Origin: an uncultured Bacteroidales bacterium
Lineage (GTDB): Bacteria; Bacteroidota; Bacteroidia; Bacteroidales; Bacteroidaceae
Length of the DNA stretch: 34,835 bases
Assembly: GCA_902782245.1 (NCBI GenBank)
Contig: CACZMI010000016.1
Span: 1-34,835 of the forward strand
Reading direction: 5' to 3'
Shown here piece after piece: positions 1-5,996 of this stretch (its first letter is position 1; each line of letters starts with the position of its first letter). The notes under the pieces were generated by a model, which saw only the letters and a program-made list of their open reading frames with translations, was not told where the DNA came from and ran no database searches. A program made the translations under genes and the position numbers.

Positions 1-753
1 AATGCCGATAGGGACGTAGTGCGTCTATGGATTGTGGATATGATGGACAAGGGGGAGAAATCCACCACCGTCAACCGCAAGCTGAGCACACTTCGTTCTT
101 TCTACAGGTTCCTCCGAATAAAAGGCGTCACGGAACAATCGCCTGTACAGGGCATCAAAGGCCCCAAAAACAAGAAACCTCTCCCTCAGTTTGTCAAGGA
201 AGCCGATATGGACAAACTCCTTGATGACAAAGATATTGATCTTGGAGAGGGATTTACGGGAGTCAGGAACAGAACCGTGATAGCAGTCTTCTATGAGACA
301 GGAATGCGTATGGCCGAGCTGATCGGACTGGATGACAGGGATATAGACTTCGGTTCGCACACCATCAAGGTAACCGGTAAACGTGACAAGCAGCGTTTCA
401 TACCGTTCGGTAATGATCTGGAACGCCGTCTTAGGGAGTACCTTGAGGCCAGGACCGCTGAGTTTGGCGAGACTAACGGGGCTTTCTTCCTGAGCCCGAA
501 GGGTGTGCGTATACCACGTCATCAGGTCTATCTGTTGGTCAAGGACGCATTGGGTAAGGTTTCGGATGTCTCCAAGAAAAGCCCTCATGTGCTGCGTCAT
601 ACGTTTGCCACCTCCATGCTCAACCATGACGCCGAGCTGGGTGCCGTTAAGGAGCTCCTGGGGCATAACAGCCTTCAGACAACCGAGATCTATGTACATA
701 CCACGTTCCAGGAACTGAAGGAAATATATAAACAGGCTCATCCAAGGGCCTAA
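1..753 (+). CDS. Tyrosine recombinase, XerC/XerD type (5' end cut by window edge)
   Basis: This is a site-specific tyrosine recombinase of the kind that resolves chromosome dimers at dif. The reading frame is open to base 1, so the true start and roughly 50 residues of the SAM-like core-binding domain lie outside the window. A GTG at 19 is in frame but falls inside that domain and is unlikely to be the start. Numbering from the GTG, the catalytic set is complete: R97 (TGMRMAEL), K121, H190 and R193 (HVLRHTF), H216 (LLGHNS) and the nucleophile Y225. No attachment site or phage gene is nearby, and its place before hpf and the tRNA-tuf block is the usual one in Bacteroidales. This favours a housekeeping Xer protein over a mobile integrase. 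XerC versus XerD cannot be decided here. Confidence 0.9.
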   Translation, partial: NADRDVVRLWIVDMMDKGEKSTTVNRKLSTLRSFYRFLRIKGVTEQSPVQGIKGPKNKKPLPQFVKEADMDKLLDDKDIDLGEGFTGVRNRTVIAVFYETGMRMAELIGLDDRDIDFGSHTIKVTGKRDKQRFIPFGNDLERRLREYLEARTAEFGETNGAFFLSPKGVRIPRHQVYLLVKDALGKVSDVSKKSPHVLRHTFATSMLNHDAELGAVKELLGHNSLQTTEIYVHTTFQELKEIYKQAHPRA

Positions 754-765
754 AACCAAAAGACT

Positions 766-1049
766 ATGGAAACTAAGATTAAGGCGTTGCATTTTACTGC
801 AACATCATCGAGAAGAAGTGTGCAAAACTTGAAAGAGTGCACGAGTTGATTCAGAAGGTAGAGGTTACCCTGAAAGTGGTTAAGCCGGAAACAGCAATGA
901 ACAAGCAGGCAAGCATTGATGTTACTATTCCGAACGGTGAATTTTTTGCAGAAAAGACCTGTGATACGTTTGAGGAAGCAATAGACGGATGCCTGGATGC
1001 TTTGACCCGCCAGCTTAAGAAAAACAAGGAAAAACTGCGCGAGAAATAA
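766..1049 (+). pseudogene. hpf: Ribosome hibernation promoting factor (HPF/RaiA family), frameshifted
   Basis: The protein would bind the 30S subunit and inactivate ribosomes in stationary phase. The sequence opens at ATG 766 in frame 1 with METKIKALHFTAT, a normal HPF N-terminus, but that frame ends at TGA 847-849 after 27 codons. From about 805 the HPF sequence continues in frame 3 as IEKKCAKLERVHELIQKVEV and runs to TAA 1047-1049, including VVKPETA, NGEFFAEK and DTFEEA. Compared with family members as I recall them, about five residues are missing at the junction. This fits a deletion of about 16 bases near 804-806 rather than a one-base slip. It could be a real lesion or an assembly error. 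A GTG at 837 could only start a 70-residue fragment. The gene sits 12 bases after the recombinase and before the tRNA promoter. Confidence 0.8.
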
Positions 1050-1066
1050 AAAAACAGCATCTTTTC

Positions 1067-1097
1067 TTTGTTAAGAAAGAAAAATGAAATATCTTTG
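1067..1097 (+). promoter_or_regulatory. Bacteroidota promoter of the tRNA-tuf transcription unit
   Basis: A -33 element TTTG (1067-1070) and a -7 element TATCTTTG (1090-1097) are separated by 19 bases, matching the Bacteroidota consensus TTTG / TAnnTTTG. The start of transcription should be around 1100-1104. It lies just after the hpf stop and before the first tRNA, so it probably drives tRNA-Thr, -Tyr and -Gly and perhaps tuf. An 8-bp A/T inverted repeat (1062-1069 with 1076-1083) overlaps the -33 element and may help end hpf transcription. Confidence 0.75.
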
Positions 1098-1131
1098 CAC
1101 CCGCTCTTCGCCCCAGTACGGAGAGCGGGTG
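1098..1131 (+). promoter_or_regulatory. Hairpin at the 5' end of the tRNA operon transcript
   Basis: CACCCGCTC (1098-1106) pairs with GAGCGGGTG (1123-1131), and T1107-A1122 extends the stem to 10 bp. It begins essentially at the predicted transcription start and ends 15 bases before tRNA-Thr. It may protect or position the 5' leader for tRNA processing; that role is inferred. Confidence 0.55.
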
Positions 1132-1146
1132 TTCATTGATACGCTT

Positions 1147-1218
1147 GCCGCTATGGCTCAATGGTAGAGCAACGCACTTGTAATGCGTAGGTTGTTGGTT
1201 CGATTCCGACTAGCGGCT
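1147..1218 (+). tRNA. tRNA-Thr (anticodon TGT)
   Basis: The acceptor stem GCCGCTA (1147-1153) pairs with TAGCGGC (1211-1217) and the discriminator base is T1218. The anticodon loop CTTGTAA carries TGT at 1179-1181. The length is 72 bases with a normal D arm and the T-loop motif GGTTCGATTCC. CCA is not encoded. It is the first tRNA of a three-tRNA cluster ahead of tuf. Confidence 0.95.
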
Positions 1219-1224
1219 CTTTGG

Positions 1225-1307
1225 GGGTGAATTCCAGAGTGGCCAAATGGGGCAGACTGTAAATCTGCTGTCTTTCGACTTCGGTGGTTCGAATCCATCT
1301 TCACCCA
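1225..1307 (+). tRNA. tRNA-Tyr (anticodon GTA)
   Basis: The acceptor stem GGGTGAA (1225-1231) pairs with TTCACCC (1300-1306) and the discriminator is A1307. The anticodon loop CTGTAAA carries GTA at 1259-1261. At 83 bases it has the long variable arm expected of tRNA-Tyr. It follows tRNA-Thr by only 6 bases, so the two must be cut from a common precursor. Confidence 0.95.
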
Positions 1308-1311
1308 CAAG

Positions 1312-1347
1312 GCAGGACATGACGATGCCGGTTTGACCGGTGCCTGC
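1312..1347 (+). other. Structured spacer between tRNA-Tyr and tRNA-Gly
   Basis: The 111-base spacer holds no gene. It contains a nested hairpin: CCGGT (1328-1332) with ACCGG (1336-1340) around a TTG loop, enclosed by GCAGG (1312-1316) with CCTGC (1343-1347). No T-run follows, so a processing structure is more likely than a terminator. Confidence 0.4.
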
Positions 1348-1418
1348 GGTTCTTCCGGGAAACCACCTTATTAATATATATGGAAGGTCTGGAGGTAACA
1401 ATCGTGACAAAGAAAGTT

Positions 1419-1491
1419 GCGGGAATAGCTCAGTTGATAGAGCATTAGCCTTCCAAGCTGAGGGTCGCGGGTTTGAGTCCCGTTTCCCGCT
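1419..1491 (+). tRNA. tRNA-Gly (anticodon TCC)
   Basis: The acceptor stem GCGGGAA (1419-1425) pairs with TTCCCGC (1484-1490), with discriminator T1491. The anticodon loop CTTCCAA carries TCC at 1452-1454. A CCA triplet follows directly at 1492-1494 and may be an encoded 3' end, unlike the two preceding tRNAs. It has standard D and T arms. Confidence 0.95.
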
Positions 1492-1502
1492 CCAGATTTG
1501 TC

Positions 1503-1569
1503 GCTGTTATAGGGTAACAGCTCAATTTGATAGAGGATAGGAGGAGACCGCCCTGGCGGGAGCCTTTTT
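1503..1569 (+). other. Two hairpins between tRNA-Gly and tuf (possible attenuator or terminator)
   Basis: GCTGTTA (1503-1509) pairs with TAACAGC (1515-1521) around TAGGG. Further on, CCGC (1548-1551) can pair with GCGG (1556-1559), followed by GAGCC and five T (1565-1569). The second stem is short, so termination would be partial at best. The stretch 1517-1536 resembles a tRNA D arm but no acceptor stem closes it. No other gene lies between tRNA-Gly and tuf, and I see no clear TAnnTTTG promoter for tuf here. Confidence 0.35.
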
Positions 1570-1611
1570 GTAGTTGACATCAAGTTTATCATCAATAAAA
1601 TAGCTTAAACT

Positions 1612-2808
1612 ATGGCAAAAGAAACATTTGTGCGTACCAAACCGCACGTAAACATCGGTACTATCGGTCACGTTGACCACGGTAAGACTACCCTGACCGC
1701 TGCTATCACCAAGGTATTGGCTGAGAGAGTATCAGGTAACGCTGACAAGATCAAGTCATTTGATCAGATTGATAACGCACCTGAGGAGAAGGAGCGTGGT
1801 ATAACCATCAACACCGCTCACGTTGAGTACGAGACTGAGAAGCGTCACTACGCTCACGTTGACTGCCCGGGTCACGCCGACTATGTAAAGAACATGGTTA
1901 CCGGTGCTGCTCAGATGGATGGTGCTATCGTTGTTGTAGCTGCTACTGATGGTCCTATGCCTCAGACTCGTGAGCACATCCTGCTCGCCCGTCAGGTGAA
2001 CGTTCCCCGTCTGGTTGTATTCCTGAACAAGTGCGATTCTCCCGATGTTGACTCAGAGATGATCGACCTCGTTGAGATGGAGATGCGTGAGCTTCTCGAC
2101 GCTTATGAGTTCGACGGTGACAACACTCCTATCATCCGTGGTTCTGCTCTTGGTGCCCTGAACGGCGTTAAGGAGTGGGAGGACAAGGTAATGGAGCTGA
2201 TGAACGCTGTTGACGAGTGGATTCCTCTGCCTCCGCGTGCTGTTGATCAGCCGTTCTTGATGCCTGTTGAGGATGTATTCTCAATCACTGGCCGTGGTAC
2301 AGTTGCTACCGGTCGTATCGAGACTGGTGTCGTTAAGGTAGGTGACAAGGTTGAGATCCTTGGTCTTGGTGAGGAGAAAGAGACAACCGTTACCGGTGTT
2401 GAGATGTTCCGTAAGCTCCTTGAGCAGGGTGAGGCCGGTGATAACGTAGGTCTGCTGCTCCGTGGTATTGAGAAGACTGAGATCAAGCGCGGTATGGTTC
2501 TTTGCCATCCGGGTCAGATCAAGCCTCACACCACTTTCAAGGCTTCTATCTACGTACTGACTCAGAAGGAGGGTGGTCGTCACACCTCATTCCGTAACAA
2601 GTATCGTCCTCAGTTCTACATCCGTACAATGGACTGCACCGGTGAGATCACTCTCCCCGAGGGAACTGAGATGGTAATGCCTGGTGATAACGTTGAGATC
2701 ACCGTTACCCTGATCTATCCTGTAGCTATCAACGTTGGTCTGCGTTTCGCTATCCGTGAGGGCGGCCGTACCGTTGGTTCAGGTCAGATCACTGCTATCA
2801 TCGACTAA
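1612..2808 (+). CDS. tuf: Elongation factor Tu
   Basis: EF-Tu is the GTPase that delivers aminoacyl-tRNA to the ribosomal A site. The G domain shows the P-loop GHVDHGKT at 19-26, the effector-loop ERGITI at 61-66, DCPGH at 84-88 and NKCD at 139-142. Beta-barrel domains 2 and 3 follow, giving a full-length product of 398 residues that ends in [10 protein letters not shown]. The ATG at 1612 gives the standard N-terminus [14 protein letters not shown]. Codon choice is strongly biased toward GGT, CGT and GTT, as expected for a very highly expressed gene. It lies between tRNA-Gly and tRNA-Trp, and co-transcription with them is likely. Confidence 0.98.
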   Translation: MAKETFVRTKPHVNIGTIGHVDHGKTTLTAAITKVLAERVSGNADKIKSFDQIDNAPEEKERGITINTAHVEYETEKRHYAHVDCPGHADYVKNMVTGAAQMDGAIVVVAATDGPMPQTREHILLARQVNVPRLVVFLNKCDSPDVDSEMIDLVEMEMRELLDAYEFDGDNTPIIRGSALGALNGVKEWEDKVMELMNAVDEWIPLPPRAVDQPFLMPVEDVFSITGRGTVATGRIETGVVKVGDKVEILGLGEEKETTVTGVEMFRKLLEQGEAGDNVGLLLRGIEKTEIKRGMVLCHPGQIKPHTTFKASIYVLTQKEGGRHTSFRNKYRPQFYIRTMDCTGEITLPEGTEMVMPGDNVEITVTLIYPVAINVGLRFAIREGGRTVGSGQITAIID

Positions 2809-2822
2809 TTAAAAGTCAGATA

Positions 2823-2852
2823 AATGTCAGTCCCAAGCGTGGGACTGACATT
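2823..2852 (+). terminator. Perfect 13-bp hairpin between tuf and tRNA-Trp
   Basis: AATGTCAGTCCCA (2823-2835) and TGGGACTGACATT (2840-2852) pair perfectly around the loop AGCG. It starts 14 bases after the tuf stop and ends 4 bases before tRNA-Trp. There is no T-run after it, so it may be a partial terminator, an mRNA 3' end stabiliser or a processing signal that frees tRNA-Trp. Confidence 0.6.
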
Positions 2853-2856
2853 ACCT

Positions 2857-2929
2857 ACGGGTGTAGCTCAGTTGGTAGAGCATCGGTCTCCAAAACCGAG
2901 TGTCGAGAGTTCGAGCCTTTCCACCCGTG
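2857..2929 (+). tRNA. tRNA-Trp (anticodon CCA)
   Basis: The acceptor stem ACGGGTG (2857-2863) pairs with CACCCGT (2922-2928), with discriminator G2929. The anticodon loop CTCCAAA carries CCA at 2890-2892. The length is 73 bases and CCA is not encoded at the 3' end. A tRNA-Trp between tuf and secE is a widely conserved arrangement. Confidence 0.95.
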
Positions 2930-2948
2930 CAAGTAGAAAAAAAGAACT

Positions 2949-3140
2949 ATGTTCAGGAATTTCATTAATAACTGTAAGGAATCTTACAACGAGCTTGTCC
3001 ATAAGACAACATGGCCCACTGGCAAAGAACTGGCCAGCAGCGCAGTCATCGTTTTAGTAGCTTCCCTGATGATTGCCGTTGTTGTTTACCTCATGGATAA
3101 ATTCTTCCAGGTGATAATGACAAATATTATCTACCCCTAA
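2949..3140 (+). CDS. secE: Preprotein translocase subunit SecE
   Basis: SecE is the small essential subunit that clamps SecY in the inner membrane. At 63 residues it is the short single-span form. It has an amphipathic N-terminal helix with the conserved pattern ELVHKTTWPTGKEL (about 15-28), then one membrane segment (about 30-52, rich in V, A, L and I). It starts 19 bases after tRNA-Trp and precedes nusG by 10 bases, the standard secE-nusG pairing. Confidence 0.95.
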   Translation: MFRNFINNCKESYNELVHKTTWPTGKELASSAVIVLVASLMIAVVVYLMDKFFQVIMTNIIYP

Positions 3141-3150
3141 TCGTTGAGAA

Positions 3151-3693
3151 ATGGCAGAAGTAGAGAAGAAATGGTATGTCCTCAAGGCTATCAGCGGAAA
3201 GGAACTCAAGGTAAAGGAATATCTTGAGGCCGATACCCGCAATAACAAGCTTGAGGAATTCATTGGCCAGGTGCTTATCCCTACAGAGAAGGTGGTTAAG
3301 GTCCAGAACGGCAAACGTGTCGTTAAGGAGCGTAGTTATCTTCCGGGTTATGTCCTCGTAGAGGCTGCCCTTGTAGGCGAGATTAAGCAGCGCCTCAGAA
3401 GCTGCCCCAACGTTTTGGGTTTTCTTGGTGGAATGGATAATCCGACGCCTCTCCGTCCCTCGGAAGTGAGTAGGATATTGGGTTCAGCGAATGAACTCGA
3501 AGAGACGCAGGAGGAGGTTCTTGTACCGTTCACTGTAGGCGAAACAGTGAAGGTAACCTTCGGACCGTTTTCAGGCTTCAATGGTGTCATTGAAGAGGTT
3601 GACGACGCAAAGAAGAAGCTCAAGGTCATGGTCAAGATCTTTGGTCGCAAGACCCCTATAGATCTTGGTTTTATGCAAGTGGAGAAAATGTAA
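3151..3693 (+). CDS. nusG: Transcription termination/antitermination factor NusG
   Basis: NusG binds the RNA polymerase clamp through its NGN domain and links polymerase to Rho or ribosomal S10 through its KOW domain. The 180-residue product has an NGN domain (about 5-115, including the LPGYVLV segment) and a C-terminal KOW domain (about 127-165) with VGETVKVTFGPFSGFNG. The length is normal. It lies between secE and rplK, and a hairpin (3690-3714) overlaps its stop codon. Confidence 0.97.
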   Translation: MAEVEKKWYVLKAISGKELKVKEYLEADTRNNKLEEFIGQVLIPTEKVVKVQNGKRVVKERSYLPGYVLVEAALVGEIKQRLRSCPNVLGFLGGMDNPTPLRPSEVSRILGSANELEETQEEVLVPFTVGETVKVTFGPFSGFNGVIEEVDDAKKKLKVMVKIFGRKTPIDLGFMQVEKM

Positions 3694-3714
3694 GCCGCCT
3701 GTTACCAGGCTTAC
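3690..3714 (+). promoter_or_regulatory. Hairpin at the nusG stop codon, ahead of rplK
   Basis: GTAAGCC (3690-3696) pairs with GGCTTAC (3708-3714) and includes the nusG stop codon. GCCTG (3697-3701) with CAGGC (3706-3710) is a competing stem. It lies in the leader of rplK, where L1 often regulates the L11 operon. Whether this is an L1 target is not shown by the sequence. Confidence 0.35.
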
Positions 3715-3752
3715 GCATCTCCGTATAGTGTTTACATATAATTTTTTGGAAA

Positions 3753-4178
3753 ATGGCAAAAGAAGTTGCTGGATTAATCAAATTACAGATTAAAGGAGGC
3801 GCAGCAAACCCATCACCTCCCGTAGGACCGGCTCTCGGTTCAAAGGGCTTGAACATAATGGAGTTTTGCAAGCAGTTCAACGCCAGAACCCAGGACAAAT
3901 CAGGAAAGACTCTGCCGGTGATTATCACTTACTACAGTGATAAATCATTTGACTTTGTCATCAAGACTCCTCCTGTAGCCATCCAGTTGCTTGAGGCTTC
4001 ACGCGCAAAGGGCGGTTCACCCGAACCTAACCGTAAGAAAGTGGCTTCAGTAACCAAGGCACAGGTAGAAGCGATTGCTCAGGACAAGATGCCCGACCTG
4101 AACTGTTTCACACTGGAATCAGCTATCTCAATGGTAGCCGGTACCGCAAGAAGCATGGGTATCACAGTCAAGGACTAA
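3753..4178 (+). CDS. rplK: 50S ribosomal protein L11
   Basis: L11 forms the GTPase-associated centre with 23S rRNA and is the stalk base. The 141-residue product has the N-terminal domain (1-70) with the proline-rich loop [16 protein letters not shown] and the C-terminal rRNA-binding domain (about 75-141) ending in [10 protein letters not shown]. The ATG at 3753 gives the typical [13 protein letters not shown] start. It is followed by rplA after 32 bases. Confidence 0.97.
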   Translation: MAKEVAGLIKLQIKGGAANPSPPVGPALGSKGLNIMEFCKQFNARTQDKSGKTLPVIITYYSDKSFDFVIKTPPVAIQLLEASRAKGGSPEPNRKKVASVTKAQVEAIAQDKMPDLNCFTLESAISMVAGTARSMGITVKD

Positions 4179-4190
4179 ACCTGGCATTCA

Positions 4191-4208
4191 CTTAAAAAAA
4201 GTTTTAAG
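4191..4208 (+). promoter_or_regulatory. A/T hairpin just upstream of the rplA start codon
   Basis: CTTAAAA (4191-4197) pairs with TTTTAAG (4202-4208) around AAAG, ending two bases before the ATG at 4211. It would cover the ribosome entry site of rplA, so it could modulate L1 translation. The stem is A/T-rich and weak. Confidence 0.35.
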
Positions 4209-4210
4209 AA

Positions 4211-4906
4211 ATGGGTAAACTGACTAAAAACCAAAAGAGTGTCGCTTCTAAGATAGAAGCCGGCAAGGCATATACCCTCAAGGAGGCATCTCAGCTGGTC
4301 AAGGATATCACCACAACCAAGTTCGACGCATCAGTAGATATTGATGTACGTCTTGGTGTTGATCCCCGTAAGGCCAACCAGATGGTCCGTGGCGTGGTGT
4401 CTCTTCCTAACGGTACAGGTAAGGTTACCAGAGTTCTTGCACTCTGCACTCCCGATCAGGAGGCAGCTGCAAAGGAGGCTGGTGCTGACTATGTAGGTTT
4501 CGAGGAGTACATCGAGAAGATCAAGGGTGGTTGGACTGATATTGATGTTATCATCACCCAGCCCGCCCTGATGGGTAAGCTCGGTCCTCTTGGTCGTGTA
4601 CTGGGTCCCCGCGGACTCATGCCTAACCCCAAGAGCGGTACAGTAACAATGGATGTTGCCAAAGCTGTCAAGGAAGTCAAGCAAGGTAAGATTGACTTCA
4701 AGGTTGACAAGAGCGGTATCGTCCACACTTCAATCGGAAAGGTTTCATTCACCGCCGATGCTATCAGAGAGAATGCAAAAGAGTTCATTGATACAATTAT
4801 CAAACTGAAACCTTCTGCAGCCAAAGGTACTTACATAAAGAGTCTTTATCTTTCAAGCACCATGAGTAAGGGTATCAAGATCGATACTAAGTCTTTTGAT
4901 GAATAA
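4211..4906 (+). CDS. rplA: 50S ribosomal protein L1
   Basis: L1 binds 23S rRNA at the L1 stalk that moves E-site tRNA, and in many bacteria it represses its own operon. The 231-residue product is normal in length. The signature [20 protein letters not shown] lies at about 121-140, and domain I is formed by both termini around a central domain II. The start at 4211 gives [11 protein letters not shown]. It is in the rplK-rplA-rplJ-rplL order. Confidence 0.97.
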   Translation: MGKLTKNQKSVASKIEAGKAYTLKEASQLVKDITTTKFDASVDIDVRLGVDPRKANQMVRGVVSLPNGTGKVTRVLALCTPDQEAAAKEAGADYVGFEEYIEKIKGGWTDIDVIITQPALMGKLGPLGRVLGPRGLMPNPKSGTVTMDVAKAVKEVKQGKIDFKVDKSGIVHTSIGKVSFTADAIRENAKEFIDTIIKLKPSAAKGTYIKSLYLSSTMSKGIKIDTKSFDE

Positions 4907-4918
4907 TACTGAGGAATC

Positions 4919-5443
4919 ATGAAGAAAGAAGATAAAGCACTTGTAATAGAGTCTCTGAAGCAGACCATCCAGAACTACTCAGCTTTCTACCTGGTTGACG
5001 TTACCGGTCTCGATTCGACCGCTACAAGCGACCTTCGCAGAAAGTGCTTCAAGAGTGAGGTTAAGATGGTTGTTGTCAAGAATACCCTTCTTCAGAAGGC
5101 ACTGGATCAGCTGGATGCTGACTACTCACCGCTGTATGACTCTCTCAAGGGAACAACAGCCCTGATGCTGGCCAACTCAGCCAATGCTCCTGCCAAACTG
5201 CTGAAGGATGTAACTGACAAGAAAACCGGTATCCCGGGCCTCAAGGCTGCTTACGCAGAGGAGAGCTTCTACATCGGAGCAAACCAGCTGGAGGCACTGG
5301 TCAATATCAAGAGCAAGAAGGAACTCATCGCCGACGTTATTGCACTCCTGCAGTCACCGGCCAAGAACGTTATTTCTGCTCTGCAGTCTGGTGGCAACAC
5401 CATCCACGGAGTCCTCAAGACTCTTGGAGAAAGAGAGAACTAA
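4919..5443 (+). CDS. rplJ: 50S ribosomal protein L10
   Basis: L10 anchors the L7/L12 dimers to L11 and 23S rRNA, forming the stalk. The 174-residue product has an N-terminal rRNA-binding domain (about 1-125, with YLVDVTGLDS and VVKNTLLQKAL) and a C-terminal helix (about 130-172) that carries the L7/L12 dimers. It starts 12 bases after rplA, which leaves no room for the long autoregulatory L10 leader known from Escherichia coli. Confidence 0.96.
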   Translation: MKKEDKALVIESLKQTIQNYSAFYLVDVTGLDSTATSDLRRKCFKSEVKMVVVKNTLLQKALDQLDADYSPLYDSLKGTTALMLANSANAPAKLLKDVTDKKTGIPGLKAAYAEESFYIGANQLEALVNIKSKKELIADVIALLQSPAKNVISALQSGGNTIHGVLKTLGEREN

Positions 5444-5485
5444 TTATTCAAAACAAAGTAACAAACCTATTAAAATTATACAACA

Positions 5486-5866
5486 ATGGCTGATTTGAAA
5501 GCATTAGCAGAAGAACTGGTTAACCTTACCGTTAAGGAGGTCAACGAACTCGCAACCATCCTGAAGGATGAATATGGAATTGAACCCGCTGCCGCAGCTG
5601 TAGCTGTAGCCGCTGCTGGTCCTGCCGCTGCTGGCGCTGAGGCTGCAGAGGAGAAGTCTTCATTCGACGTAGTACTGAAGGGCTTTGGCGCAAACAAGCT
5701 TGCTGTCGTTAAGGCAGTTAAGGAGGCTTGCGGTCTTGGTCTGAAGGAGGCTAAGGATCTGGTTGACGCTGCTCCCAGTGTAGTTAAGGAAGGTCTCGCC
5801 AAGAACGAAGCCGAGTCAATGAAGAAGACTCTGGAAGAGGCTGGCGCAGAAGTTGAGCTTAAGTAA
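5486..5866 (+). CDS. rplL: 50S ribosomal protein L7/L12
   Basis: L7/L12 is the multi-copy stalk protein that recruits translational GTPases. The 126-residue product has an N-terminal dimerisation domain (1-33), an Ala/Val/Gly-rich hinge (about 34-55) and a C-terminal domain (56-126) with [10 protein letters not shown]-type sequence (here [10 protein letters not shown]), [11 protein letters not shown] and a terminal AEVELK. The 42-base gap after rplJ is A/T-rich. A two-hairpin attenuator-like region follows before rpoB. Confidence 0.97.
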   Translation: MADLKALAEELVNLTVKEVNELATILKDEYGIEPAAAAVAVAAAGPAAAGAEAAEEKSSFDVVLKGFGANKLAVVKAVKEACGLGLKEAKDLVDAAPSVVKEGLAKNEAESMKKTLEEAGAEVELK

Positions 5867-5877
5867 CTTCTTTTGAG

Positions 5878-5957
5878 ACCTGCCCTTGCTGCAGGTAAAA
5901 CGGTTAAGTAACCCCGACGACAGCCAATTTGGGCTGTCTAGGGTACTTAACCTTTTT
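5878..5957 (+). terminator. Attenuator-like terminator between rplL and rpoB
   Basis: A small hairpin ACCTGC/GCAGGT (5878-5883 with 5891-5896) is followed by a long one. The outer stem GGTTAAGTAACCC (5902-5914, one bulged A) pairs with GGGTACTTAACC (5941-5952). The inner stem GACAGCC (5919-5925) pairs with GGCTGTC (5932-5938). Five T follow at 5953-5957. This is a near-ideal intrinsic terminator placed 39 bases before rpoB. In Escherichia coli partial termination between rplL and rpoB sets the ratio of ribosomal protein to polymerase synthesis; the same role is inferred here. Confidence 0.8.
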
Positions 5958-5996
5958 GTGCGTTAAAGAATCAAGTTCCTTAATAACCTCCCCTAT

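Noticed and set aside
1-753. Mobile-element integrase
   Set aside because: No attachment repeats, cargo or transfer genes lie next to it, and the gene order is the core one for Bacteroidales.
1340-1595. Small reading frames on both strands across the tRNA cluster
   Set aside because: They run through tRNA-Gly and its spacers and have no protein-like features.
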